Assembly (NCBI GenBank): GCA_001302725.1
Contig: LIZU01000088.1
Span: 1 to 6,073 of the forward strand
Direction of reading: 5' to 3'
Origin: a candidate division Zixibacteria bacterium DG_27
Lineage (GTDB): Bacteria; Zixibacteria; MSB-5A5; DG-27
Length of the DNA: 6,073 nt
The notes beneath the pieces were generated by a model. That model ran no database searches, was not told the origin of the DNA, and saw only the letters and a program-made list of their open reading frames with translations. Position 1 is the first letter of the stretch, and every line of letters begins with the position of its first letter. Positions 1 to 6,023 of this stretch are shown piece by piece. The position numbers and the translations under genes are program-made.

Positions 1-1143
1 GGTCTCTGGGGGCGCAGGGGGCTTTACCCTCTTCGGTCTCCTCAGAATAATGAAAACAACCACCCCGATGATGACCACCGCACCCAGGGTCACAATAATG
101 ATCCTGAACCAGTGCAACTCTCGGCTCTCGGCGTAAAGCCTGTACTCCTTCCCCCAGAAATTGAAGTTGTCAAATTCCCAGGTAAGTAGATTTCCCTCTC
201 TTGCCGAGGCATTGGTGGCAACCACCCCGGCGGGCATCAATACTTCGCATCTGAAATTGAAAAGGTTCTCGAAATCATAGCCGTAAGCCCCGAAAAGGAC
301 CACTCCCCTCCGCTCTAAGTAGCCTTCAAATTGTTTCTGCTCCTCGGATAAGAGGGAACCGAGCTTCTTGCGAAAGGCCAGCACCGCCACTGGACTGGCT
401 CCCCCCTGGCGATAGAGTTCCGCCAGCTTATCTTGCAGGTTCTCACTCTCCTCCCTGTAGACTGCTTCTGCGGAATCGAATTCTGTGGGATTGTAATAGA
501 GGGTCTCAAAAAGCTGAAAGAGGGGCTTGGAGTAGTGCTCTTCGAGTGCGGTCGCAAACTCCTGCGCGGTCTTTTCGTTTTCTCCGAGTTCCTTCGACAT
601 GCCAGAGATAATGGCCTGCTTCAGGCTGTGGATGCCAGTTGTTACCTCCGCCAAGGCCTTTTCGGCGTCGATGATATCGGTGAAGACCTCCTGGTAGGTA
701 TAGGTGGTGGAGAAAAACCCCGAGCGGCGTGAGAACTCCATCCGGTTTTTCGACTCTCCACCATCGTCGGGAGCATATCTGAGGTAGTCTGAAAAGCCTC
801 CCTCGGGATAGGGGAACTCTCTATCGGCACGGAAATAGTAGACAGAATCGATGAGCTCAAAGGTGATGTTCCACTCTCGGGAGTCAGGCAAAAGATAATT
901 CTCGGAGAGGTAGTCCAACGCTTCCTCGGAGCTGATGCTGAGCCGGGTGACGGAGTCCTTCTCTGCCTCAGTGTCGAAGCGGTAGACCGCAAACTCAATA
1001 ACCCGCCGGAGGTTTCCCTCTTTGTCGATTTCGGTGCGGAAGTTCGTGTCCACCCGGGTGGTAATACAGCTTAAAGAGAATAGCGAGAATATCAGAAGGA
1101 GAAAAGAAAGCCTCACTGCCCGGTTCTTATGGGGGAAAAACAT
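1..1143 (-). CDS. Putative lipoprotein with C-terminal transmembrane helix (3' end of gene outside window)
   Basis: The frame is open from an ATG at 1143 to the window edge (381 codons, no stop), so the C-terminus is missing. An AGGAG at 1152-1156 lies 8 nt upstream and supports this start. Residues 1-25 form a signal peptide (KNR near the N-terminus, then a Leu/Phe-rich core) ending in LFSLSC. Cys26 fits the relaxed bacterial lipoprotein pattern (Ser at -1, Leu at -2), though not the classic L-A-G-C. The mature part has a beta-rich start (about 28-110), a helical, charged middle (about 155-280) and a second beta-rich part with an MPAGVVATNAS motif (303-313). A strong transmembrane helix follows at about 348-367, then RRPKR and a Pro-rich tail. 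The helix followed by basic residues implies inner-membrane retention with a cytoplasmic tail. It begins 30 bp after the methyltransferase gene and is probably cotranscribed with it. The architecture recalls LppM-like lipoproteins, but I do not recognise the family and assign no function. Confidence 0.85.
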   Translation of the reverse strand, partial: MFFPHKNRAVRLSFLLLIFSLFSLSCITTRVDTNFRTEIDKEGNLRRVIEFAVYRFDTEAEKDSVTRLSISSEEALDYLSENYLLPDSREWNITFELIDSVYYFRADREFPYPEGGFSDYLRYAPDDGGESKNRMEFSRRSGFFSTTYTYQEVFTDIIDAEKALAEVTTGIHSLKQAIISGMSKELGENEKTAQEFATALEEHYSKPLFQLFETLYYNPTEFDSAEAVYREESENLQDKLAELYRQGGASPVAVLAFRKKLGSLLSEEQKQFEGYLERRGVVLFGAYGYDFENLFNFRCEVLMPAGVVATNASAREGNLLTWEFDNFNFWGKEYRLYAESRELHWFRIIIVTLGAVVIIGVVVFIILRRPKRVKPPAPPET

Positions 1144-1173
1144 CGTGATCTCTCCTCAGGTTTCGGAAATGCT

Positions 1174-1938
1174 TTAACGTTTCTCGGCTTCCCCGGTCAT
1201 GGGGACGAACCGCACCGGAATGATATTCTCCCTTTTGATTCCCGATTTGGTCTTGGTGATACGGACCAGCTCCTGATAACCGTCACCCACCGGCAGCACC
1301 AATCTGCCTCCAATCTTCAATTGTTCCAGCAGCGGTTGGGGGATGTGGTCGGGGGCGGCGGTCACGATCACAGCATCGAAGGGAGCCACCTCCGGCCAGC
1401 CCTGGTAACCGTCGGCGCAGCGGACTTGGATGTTTTCGTAGCCCATCTTTTCCAACAACTCCCCGGCCCTTTCACACAGCAGGTCGACTATCTCAATGGT
1501 GTAAACCTCCGCGGCGATCTCGGCCAGAATCGCGGCCTGGTAACCGCTGCCGGTGCCGATCTCCAACACCTTCTCTCCCCTTTTCAACTGCAGAAGCTCG
1601 GTCATAATGGCGACGATGTAAGGCTGGGAGATAGTCTGCTCCTCTCCGATCGGGAGCGGTTCGTCGTAGTAGGCGTATCTGCGCAGACCCTCCGGCACGA
1701 AGAGGTGCCGGGGGACTTTGCGCATGCTTTCCAGTGTGATGCTGTCTCTGACACCTCTGGCGACTATCTGCTCCTCTACCATTTCCAAGCGTCTGGTGGT
1801 GTAAACATCCGTTTCCGTCTTTTCTCCTCCCTTAGTAGATTCTGCATCTCTTCCGCTGTGGGACTGGCAAAAGGAGAGAGCTCCCACAACCAGGACAAAT
1901 GAAAAAGCGAAAATGGATATGTCCTTGAAGATCATCAT
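1174..1938 (-). CDS. pcm: Protein-L-isoaspartate O-methyltransferase with N-terminal export signal
   Basis: This enzyme (PIMT, EC 2.1.1.77) methylates the alpha-carboxyl of L-isoaspartyl residues in age-damaged proteins using S-adenosylmethionine, starting their conversion back to aspartate. Counting from the ATG at 1938 (254 residues), family hallmarks are present in order: the IGEEQTISQPY active-site loop at about 97-107, SAM motif I LEIGTGSGY at 125-133, the acidic end of the next strand (VYTIE) at 145-149, DGYQGW at 176-181, FDAVIVTAAP at 187-196 and RFVPMTG near the C-terminus. The catalytic core matches E. coli Pcm closely from about residue 50. Ahead of it lie a hydrophobic stretch (about 7-24, ending ALSFC) and a polar linker, which look like a signal peptide or membrane anchor. 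The Cys has Phe at -1, so it is a poor lipobox. Three starts are stacked (TTG 1941, ATG 1938, ATG 1935). ATG 1938 is preferred because a weak GAG lies 7 nt before it. Met53, the cytosolic-type start, has no good ribosome site. Confidence 0.93.
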   Translation of the reverse strand: MMIFKDISIFAFSFVLVVGALSFCQSHSGRDAESTKGGEKTETDVYTTRRLEMVEEQIVARGVRDSITLESMRKVPRHLFVPEGLRRYAYYDEPLPIGEEQTISQPYIVAIMTELLQLKRGEKVLEIGTGSGYQAAILAEIAAEVYTIEIVDLLCERAGELLEKMGYENIQVRCADGYQGWPEVAPFDAVIVTAAPDHIPQPLLEQLKIGGRLVLPVGDGYQELVRITKTKSGIKRENIIPVRFVPMTGEAEKR

Positions 1939-1949
1939 CAAGTTGCTCG

Positions 1950-1978
1950 AAAATACCTACCCTAAATGAATATGTCAA
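1950..1978 (-). promoter_or_regulatory. Putative sigma70-type promoter of the pcm-lipoprotein pair
   Basis: On the minus strand a perfect TTGACA (-35, at 1978-1973) is separated by exactly 17 bp from TATTTT (-10-like, at 1955-1950, four of six consensus bases). A start site about 7 nt on would fall near 1943, only about 5 nt before the ATG at 1938. The transcript would therefore be nearly leaderless, in line with the weak ribosome-binding site. The call rests on consensus match and spacing only. Confidence 0.55.
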
Positions 1979-2004
1979 CAACTATATCGTGTCTGGGCCT
2001 GATC

Positions 2005-2029
2005 CGAAAACGTGCAGGAGCAAACTCCT
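2005..2029 (-). terminator. Weak hairpin after the nuclease gene, possible terminator or attenuator
   Basis: Reading leftward, AGGAG (2029-2025), loop TTTG and CTCCT (2020-2016) form a 5-bp hairpin. Five bases later comes a run of four T followed by CGG. The stem is short and the T run displaced, so termination would be inefficient at best. It lies in the gap between the nuclease and the promoter for the methyltransferase, where a terminator would make sense. The rest of the gap (2030-2072) is a purine-rich minus-strand stretch in which I see nothing further. Confidence 0.2.
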
Positions 2030-2072
2030 CCATATCCTGTCTCTATCTCTTATCGTCTCCGTCTTAATTCAT

Positions 2073-3290
2073 TCATTCCTCTCCCCTTTTCTTGGAGAGA
2101 TAAAGTCGGACGCTCTCCTTGATGCCGGCGAATTCCCTGACTTTACTCCACAACTGCTCTGGCCAGGTCTTCTTCTTCATGATAGACTTGAGCTTCGGGT
2201 GGCTGATGGTAACGATTTCATCCCACCTGCCCGCTTCCCGGATTATCCGTTCCAGGACCTGCCATTGGGGATCGGTAACCGGAGGGAAATGATAATCCCG
2301 GCTGAAGGAGATCTTCAACTGTTGGTCGCTCCCCACCAGCTTGGTCAAGTTCTTTTCTCTGGCGAGGTTTATGATTCGTTCTTCGATTTCGTCAAGCTCT
2401 CCTTCCACCTGCCGTTTCTTCTCCTTAAGTTGAGCGTAACTGTCAACCAGCTTTACGCCGTCATCCTCTTTGAATTCCTCCAGTGGCAGTTGCTCGACCT
2501 CGAATAGATGGCGGCGCACAGGGCAGATGCTCTGGTATTCACACCAGTCGCAGAGGGCAGACTCTTTGGGATAGAAATCGGTTTCGGACTCAATCCGGTC
2601 GATCAGATCTAGTATCTCTCCTGTCAGAACCTCCAAGTCCTCTGGAGTCCGTGTAGACACTACCCTTTGATCGTGGATAAGATAATGCCAGACCAAGCGG
2701 ACTTCCTTAGCGTTCGGGAATCTCCTGTTGACCGCAATCCGGTAAAGCCCCAATTGACGGTCGGCATCCAGCTCCATCTGAGTGGGCATATGCCGGGAGG
2801 TTTTATAGTCCTGAATCTCGATGACATCGTCAGGGGTGATAGCAAGCCGATCGATCACTCCTCGTATATACACCTGTGACGAGCGCCCCCCGTTAACATT
2901 GGACTTGACCAAGGGGAAGGTAACACGCTCCTCCAGCGCCAGGGTCTTGTCCTGATCGAAGGGATGGTAACGCTTGTAGAAGGACCGAAGGCAGGAGCGG
3001 CCCAGGTTGCGATAATCCTCCGCTGAGTAATCCTTTCTAACGACCTCGACCCCAGGATGCCAGTTTCTCTCCCAACTATCTTCATAGAACTCCACGATGT
3101 CATCGGCCTTCGGTATTTTGGTCATCAAAACATCGCGGTAGAGCTTCTCTAAAGCTTCGTGCGCCCGGCTCCCGAGAAAAGCCTCTATCGTGTCATACCC
3201 CTCGACTTTGATCTTATCAATGTACCTGAACTTGTACTTCTGGGGGCAGGACTCGAATGTGGAGAGCTTGGAGTGAGAATAGGTAGGCAT
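2073..3290 (-). CDS. RecB/Cas4-like PD-(D/E)XK nuclease with Fe-S cluster signature and C-terminal extension
   Basis: This 405-residue protein belongs to the PDDEXK_1 (RecB-family exonuclease) group. The N-terminal SHSKLSTFESCPQKYKFRYI (5-24) is the usual opening and supplies the first cluster cysteine, Cys15. Catalytic motifs follow: GSRAHEAL with His44, GVIDRL with Asp147, and EIQDYKTS with Asp161 and Lys163. The helical QxxxY motif is at Gln179/Tyr183. Three more cysteines (Cys247, Cys250, Cys256 in CDWCEYQSIC) complete the C-CxxC-x5-C arrangement that holds a 4Fe-4S cluster in AddB and Cas4. All key residues are present, so an active, metal-dependent DNA nuclease is expected. Residues 283-312 look like a charged coiled coil, and about 313-405 form an extension I do not recognise. 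No helicase (AddA/RecB) or cas gene is visible. The ATG shares one base with the stop of the upstream zinc-ribbon gene (TGATG), implying coupled translation. A role in repair, recombination or defence cannot be chosen from this window. Confidence 0.9.
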   Translation of the reverse strand: MPTYSHSKLSTFESCPQKYKFRYIDKIKVEGYDTIEAFLGSRAHEALEKLYRDVLMTKIPKADDIVEFYEDSWERNWHPGVEVVRKDYSAEDYRNLGRSCLRSFYKRYHPFDQDKTLALEERVTFPLVKSNVNGGRSSQVYIRGVIDRLAITPDDVIEIQDYKTSRHMPTQMELDADRQLGLYRIAVNRRFPNAKEVRLVWHYLIHDQRVVSTRTPEDLEVLTGEILDLIDRIESETDFYPKESALCDWCEYQSICPVRRHLFEVEQLPLEEFKEDDGVKLVDSYAQLKEKKRQVEGELDEIEERIINLAREKNLTKLVGSDQQLKISFSRDYHFPPVTDPQWQVLERIIREAGRWDEIVTISHPKLKSIMKKKTWPEQLWSKVREFAGIKESVRLYLSKKRGEE

Positions 3291-3454
3291 CAGCTCCCCT
3301 TTTCCTCCTCTTTTTCTGCCTGTTCGGGATCTTCGTAATCCGGTGAGCTGTCGAACCAGCCGCAGTTGTAGCAGGTGTATTGACCCTCACCGTCGGGCAA
3401 TTTTTTGAAATCCAGGGCGTGAGTGCCACACTCAGGACAGGTTTTGAGTACCAT
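3290..3454 (-). CDS. Small zinc-ribbon protein (54 aa)
   Basis: An ATG at 3454 opens a 54-codon frame ending in TGA at 3292-3290. The product begins MVLKTCPECG and has a second knuckle, CYNCG, at 28-32. The spacing Cys6-x2-Cys9-x18-Cys28-x2-Cys31 is a standard four-cysteine zinc ribbon, which binds one Zn and often serves in nucleic-acid or protein contacts. Residues 37-54 are a highly acidic and lysine-rich tail (DYEDPEQAEKEEEKGS). The codons of this tail provide the purine-rich GAGGAGG and GGGGAG sequences that act as ribosome-binding site for the nuclease gene, whose ATG overlaps this stop by one base. A TAA lies in frame 15 bp upstream, and no better start is available. The Shine-Dalgarno sequence is very weak, but a promoter sits immediately upstream. 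The cysteine pattern, tight coupling and start make a real gene likely; function is unknown, possibly an accessory to the nuclease. Confidence 0.85.
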   Translation of the reverse strand: MVLKTCPECGTHALDFKKLPDGEGQYTCYNCGWFDSSPDYEDPEQAEKEEEKGS

Positions 3455-3463
3455 GCTCAGGTC

Positions 3464-3492
3464 AATTTACCCAGCGATGGGAAAAATGGCAA
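3464..3492 (-). promoter_or_regulatory. Putative sigma70-type promoter of the zinc-ribbon/nuclease pair
   Basis: On the minus strand TTGCCA (-35, 3492-3487, five of six consensus bases) is 17 bp from TAAATT (-10-like, 3469-3464, four of six). It lies just past the terminator of the DUF5916 gene, as expected for the start of a new transcription unit. Only 9 nt separate the -10 from the ATG at 3454, so the transcript should start at or within about 3 nt of the start codon. This fits the lack of a proper ribosome-binding site. Confidence 0.5.
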
Positions 3493-3503
3493 GGGGTAAT
3501 GAT

Positions 3504-3532
3504 AAAAGGCCACGGAGTGAGTCTCCGTGACC
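3504..3532 (-). terminator. Rho-independent terminator of the DUF5916 gene
   Basis: Read on the minus strand, GGTCACGGAG (3532-3523), a five-base loop ACTCA and CTCCGTGGCC (3517-3508) form a 10-bp GC-rich stem containing one G-U pair. TTTT (3507-3504) follows directly. It lies about 50 bp after the stop of the 810-residue gene and before the zinc-ribbon promoter. On the plus strand the hairpin has no T run after it, so it should act only on leftward transcription. The stretch between it and the stop codon (3533-3581) shows nothing else. Confidence 0.88.
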
Positions 3533-3581
3533 GTGGGGAAGGAGAAAGATGTCTGCTTTTACCGTTTAGTGCTCAAAGCCC

Positions 3582-6014
3582 TCACAGGCTCCACCAGTAA
3601 TTAGCCTTAATCAAGAAGGTATTATTGGCGCTCAAGTTCCAGATGTTCTTCAAGCCTTCATCAAAGGGGAGATGGCCGTAATTCTCATCCTCGTCCCGAA
3701 ATTGAGTCCAGACCAGATAGATGGTGCTGCCGGGGCGATACTCCCATCTCAAGACCAAGTTGGCGTTAAGAGACTTCCAGTTGAAGTCGGGCTCGTCCTG
3801 GTAGGTGTTACGAGGTAGATTGCCGGAGTACTCAACCTCTCCCAGGGGCCTGAAACGGTCGGGGGGGTCCAAAAGCTTGAAATTCTTATAGTCCCCGATC
3901 GCCATAAAGGCCTGCACCCAGACCTGCAGGGAGAGGTTTTTGGTGAAGGTCAGAGTCGAGCGGAAGTTGATGTCGATCTCCCTGCTCGTGAGCTCGCCGA
4001 AGACATAGTGCTCATTCCCGAGGGTGTCTTCAACGGTGTCCACCCAGCGACTGACATGGTAGTGTGCGTCGTAGGAGGGTCCGACGCTGAACTCCAGATT
4101 GGAGCGGGGCTGGATCTCGACTTCAGCCGAGTAGGACTCGTAGATGCCGTCCCAATGTGTGCCCACGTTGTGGAATAGATGAACTACCCACCACTTGCGG
4201 GTGTCAGAATCCACCCACATCCAGACATCCCATCCCCGAGGCCGCTTGTAAGGGGGGCCACCCCGGGTCTCGCGATCGTCGTAGTACGGAATCTGGAAGC
4301 CGTAGCCACCTCCAAACCACCAGTTGCCGGTAGTCCGGATGCTGTTGTTGTAGTTTCCACCGTGGGAGATCTTGTAACCATCCAGGTTCCAGGCGTTCCA
4401 GTAGTTTATGTTATGGTACGTCTCACGAATGAAATGCCAGTCTTTGTAAGTGCGATATTGCCACCAGGTACCCCCACCATTGTAGTTGCCTCTCCCTATG
4501 AATCCCAACCTGTTTATGTTCAGGTTCCGGGATTCGTACTCCCACCAGACCGAACCGCGAACGTTCTCACCAGCGTCCTTGTTGATCCCGGCCCAGAAGC
4601 CACCGCCGTGTTCATCTCTGCCTGTCCGGCTCCCGACTACCTGGCCTCGGGCAATCCAGATCCCCTTGGGGAAATGAAGATCCCAATCTATGCCTCCGGT
4701 GTAGGTTGGGGCTTCACGCTTCTGGTTGACCGCCGTTGTGATGAGACCGATGCTAGAATTCGTGAAGATGTCCTGTTTCAGTCTTATGACGCTGTAATTA
4801 GCTGCCGGCTCAGCAACAATCTCACGTTTTATCCCGAGAGTATCCATATAGGTAGCCATCTCTTCTTGAGTGACGGCATTCATCACTCCGACAGAGGTAC
4901 CGCCCTTGGTGCGGCCACTAAGCTTCAGTGCCGAGAGGATAGTGGTTGTAAAAGGTTGGTCGATGACATAATCGGCGTCGTCATCTAAATCCACCGACGG
5001 TGTTCTCCCGATCCGCCGGGAGTAGAAGAGCTCAAAAGGCGTCTCGAATATGGTACTTCCCTCCAGAAAGAACGGTCTTTTCTCCCGGTAGTAAGTCTCG
5101 AACGTTGATAAGTTCAATACCGTGGCGTCGGACTCCACCTGTCCGAAGTCGGGATTGATGGTAGCATCCAGGGTGAAGTCTGAGGATATGCCGTATTTGA
5201 GGTCGAAGCCGATATTGGAGAAGAAGTCCCGGCCGTCCGGATTGCCGGGGCGTTTTGGCTCGGTATTCTGCCACGAGACCGCATAGGGGAGGAACTCCAT
5301 TCTCCGGGGCGGATCGATGTTCTTCAATCCGACCAGATGCCCGAAGCGGGAGACAAATCCGCCTTCCTCCTCCGGGACATAGACCCAGACATCATATTCA
5401 CTTTTGCGACTTACCCAGCGCGCGAAATTCACGCCCCAGATCATGGCCTCCGATTTCGCAAATCTCAAGCATGAGTAAGGGATTTTGAATTCCGCCGTCC
5501 AGCCCTCTTTCGCAATCTGCACCTCCGACTCCCAGACACCATCCCAGGAATCATCCGTCCAGGTGTCCTTATAAATATAGCCGTCTCTCTGGACCCCGGC
5601 GGCGTTAGTCACAAAGTAAAAACCGGTGAGGTGGTCATGGTAGCTATCGATTCTGACCCTGACGTCGTCAGACTCTACCCAGCGATCGCGGCGGGTGAGC
5701 TTGGCAACGATCTTCTCGGGTTCGGAGTCGTGAAGGGTGAAGGCAAAATAGACAGCTTCATCGTCGTATGCCACCTGGACGGTCGTTGATTCCGTCGGGG
5801 CAGTACCCTCCTCGGGTTCCCCCTGGGTGAATTCCCCTGACTTCGGGGCGACTTGCCAGATATGGTCGTTCAGGAAACCGTCAATGACCGGCGAAGTGGG
5901 ATTACATCGGACGGCGGTAATGGATCTAACTTCTTCCTCTTCTCCCCAAGAGATAACAGAGGCCAGAAAGAAAGCGAATGAGCACAACAGAACCACTGCT
6001 TTCCTTCCTATCAT
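3582..6014 (-). CDS. DUF5916 family secreted protein: CBM9-like domain plus probable outer-membrane beta-barrel
   Basis: This protein has 810 residues. Residues 1-24 are a signal peptide (MIGRK, a hydrophobic core, then ISWG before an acidic run). About 30-235 is a CBM9/DOMON-like beta-sandwich, marked by SPVIDGFLNDHIW at 41-53, the repeated Val-Ala-Tyr-Asp/Val-Tyr-Phe-Ala strand pattern at 79-92, and WTAEFKIPYSCLRF at 172-185. The DUF5916 signature follows at about 267-336, including INPDFGQVESDATVLNLSTF (286-305), EKRPFFLEGSTIF (311-323) and YSRRIGR (331-337). The remainder, to about 810, is rich in alternating aromatic and polar residues, as in outer-membrane beta-strands, and ends in NTFLIKANYWWSL, compatible with a final barrel strand. 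The family is uncharacterised. Outer-membrane location and carbohydrate or ligand binding by the first domain are inferences. Family members are often of this size or slightly longer, and no break is seen. The gene is probably monocistronic: a terminator follows it and no neighbour is joined to it. Confidence 0.92.
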   Translation of the reverse strand: MIGRKAVVLLCSFAFFLASVISWGEEEEVRSITAVRCNPTSPVIDGFLNDHIWQVAPKSGEFTQGEPEEGTAPTESTTVQVAYDDEAVYFAFTLHDSEPEKIVAKLTRRDRWVESDDVRVRIDSYHDHLTGFYFVTNAAGVQRDGYIYKDTWTDDSWDGVWESEVQIAKEGWTAEFKIPYSCLRFAKSEAMIWGVNFARWVSRKSEYDVWVYVPEEEGGFVSRFGHLVGLKNIDPPRRMEFLPYAVSWQNTEPKRPGNPDGRDFFSNIGFDLKYGISSDFTLDATINPDFGQVESDATVLNLSTFETYYREKRPFFLEGSTIFETPFELFYSRRIGRTPSVDLDDDADYVIDQPFTTTILSALKLSGRTKGGTSVGVMNAVTQEEMATYMDTLGIKREIVAEPAANYSVIRLKQDIFTNSSIGLITTAVNQKREAPTYTGGIDWDLHFPKGIWIARGQVVGSRTGRDEHGGGFWAGINKDAGENVRGSVWWEYESRNLNINRLGFIGRGNYNGGGTWWQYRTYKDWHFIRETYHNINYWNAWNLDGYKISHGGNYNNSIRTTGNWWFGGGYGFQIPYYDDRETRGGPPYKRPRGWDVWMWVDSDTRKWWVVHLFHNVGTHWDGIYESYSAEVEIQPRSNLEFSVGPSYDAHYHVSRWVDTVEDTLGNEHYVFGELTSREIDINFRSTLTFTKNLSLQVWVQAFMAIGDYKNFKLLDPPDRFRPLGEVEYSGNLPRNTYQDEPDFNWKSLNANLVLRWEYRPGSTIYLVWTQFRDEDENYGHLPFDEGLKNIWNLSANNTFLIKANYWWSL

Positions 6015-6017
6015 TTG

Positions 6018-6023
6018 ACCTCC
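6018..6023 (-). promoter_or_regulatory. Ribosome-binding site of the DUF5916 gene
   Basis: GGAGGT lies only 3 nt before the ATG at 6014. It is a strong Shine-Dalgarno match at slightly short spacing and fixes that start. This contrasts with the near absence of such sites before the zinc-ribbon and methyltransferase genes. Confidence 0.7.

Noticed and set aside
642..998. Minus-strand frame of 118 codons rich in Ser/Arg/Thr
   Set aside because: It is out of frame inside the lipoprotein gene, whose own frame is open for 381 codons with a good ribosome site and signal peptide.
1129..1902. Long plus-strand open frame (257 codons)
   Set aside because: It lies antisense over the methyltransferase, whose minus-strand frame has all PIMT motifs. 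The plus-strand product shows no recognisable domain.
1962..2033. 23-codon minus-strand ORF in the nuclease-pcm gap, starting MEEFAP
   Set aside because: It runs through the predicted promoter and hairpin and has only a poor ribosome site. An ORF of this length is expected by chance.
1989..2507. Plus-strand open frame with a hydrophobic, leucine-rich start
   Set aside because: Most of it overlaps the nuclease gene on the other strand. The apparent signal-like segment comes from the pyrimidine-rich complement of a purine-rich intergenic stretch.
2073..3290. Reading the nuclease as a Cas4 of a CRISPR locus
   Set aside because: The residue pattern is shared by Cas4 and AddB, but the protein is about twice Cas4 length, and no repeats or other cas genes are present in the window.
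3217..3429. 70-codon minus-strand frame overlapping the zinc-ribbon gene
   Set aside because: The alternative frame with CPECG/CYNCG knuckles and a stop-start overlap with the nuclease is far better supported. This one is its shadow.
4179..4988. Plus-strand open frame of 269 codons
   Set aside because: It is antisense to the DUF5916 gene. It is Pro/Val-rich shadow sequence without motifs, in a region where the minus-strand protein is continuous.
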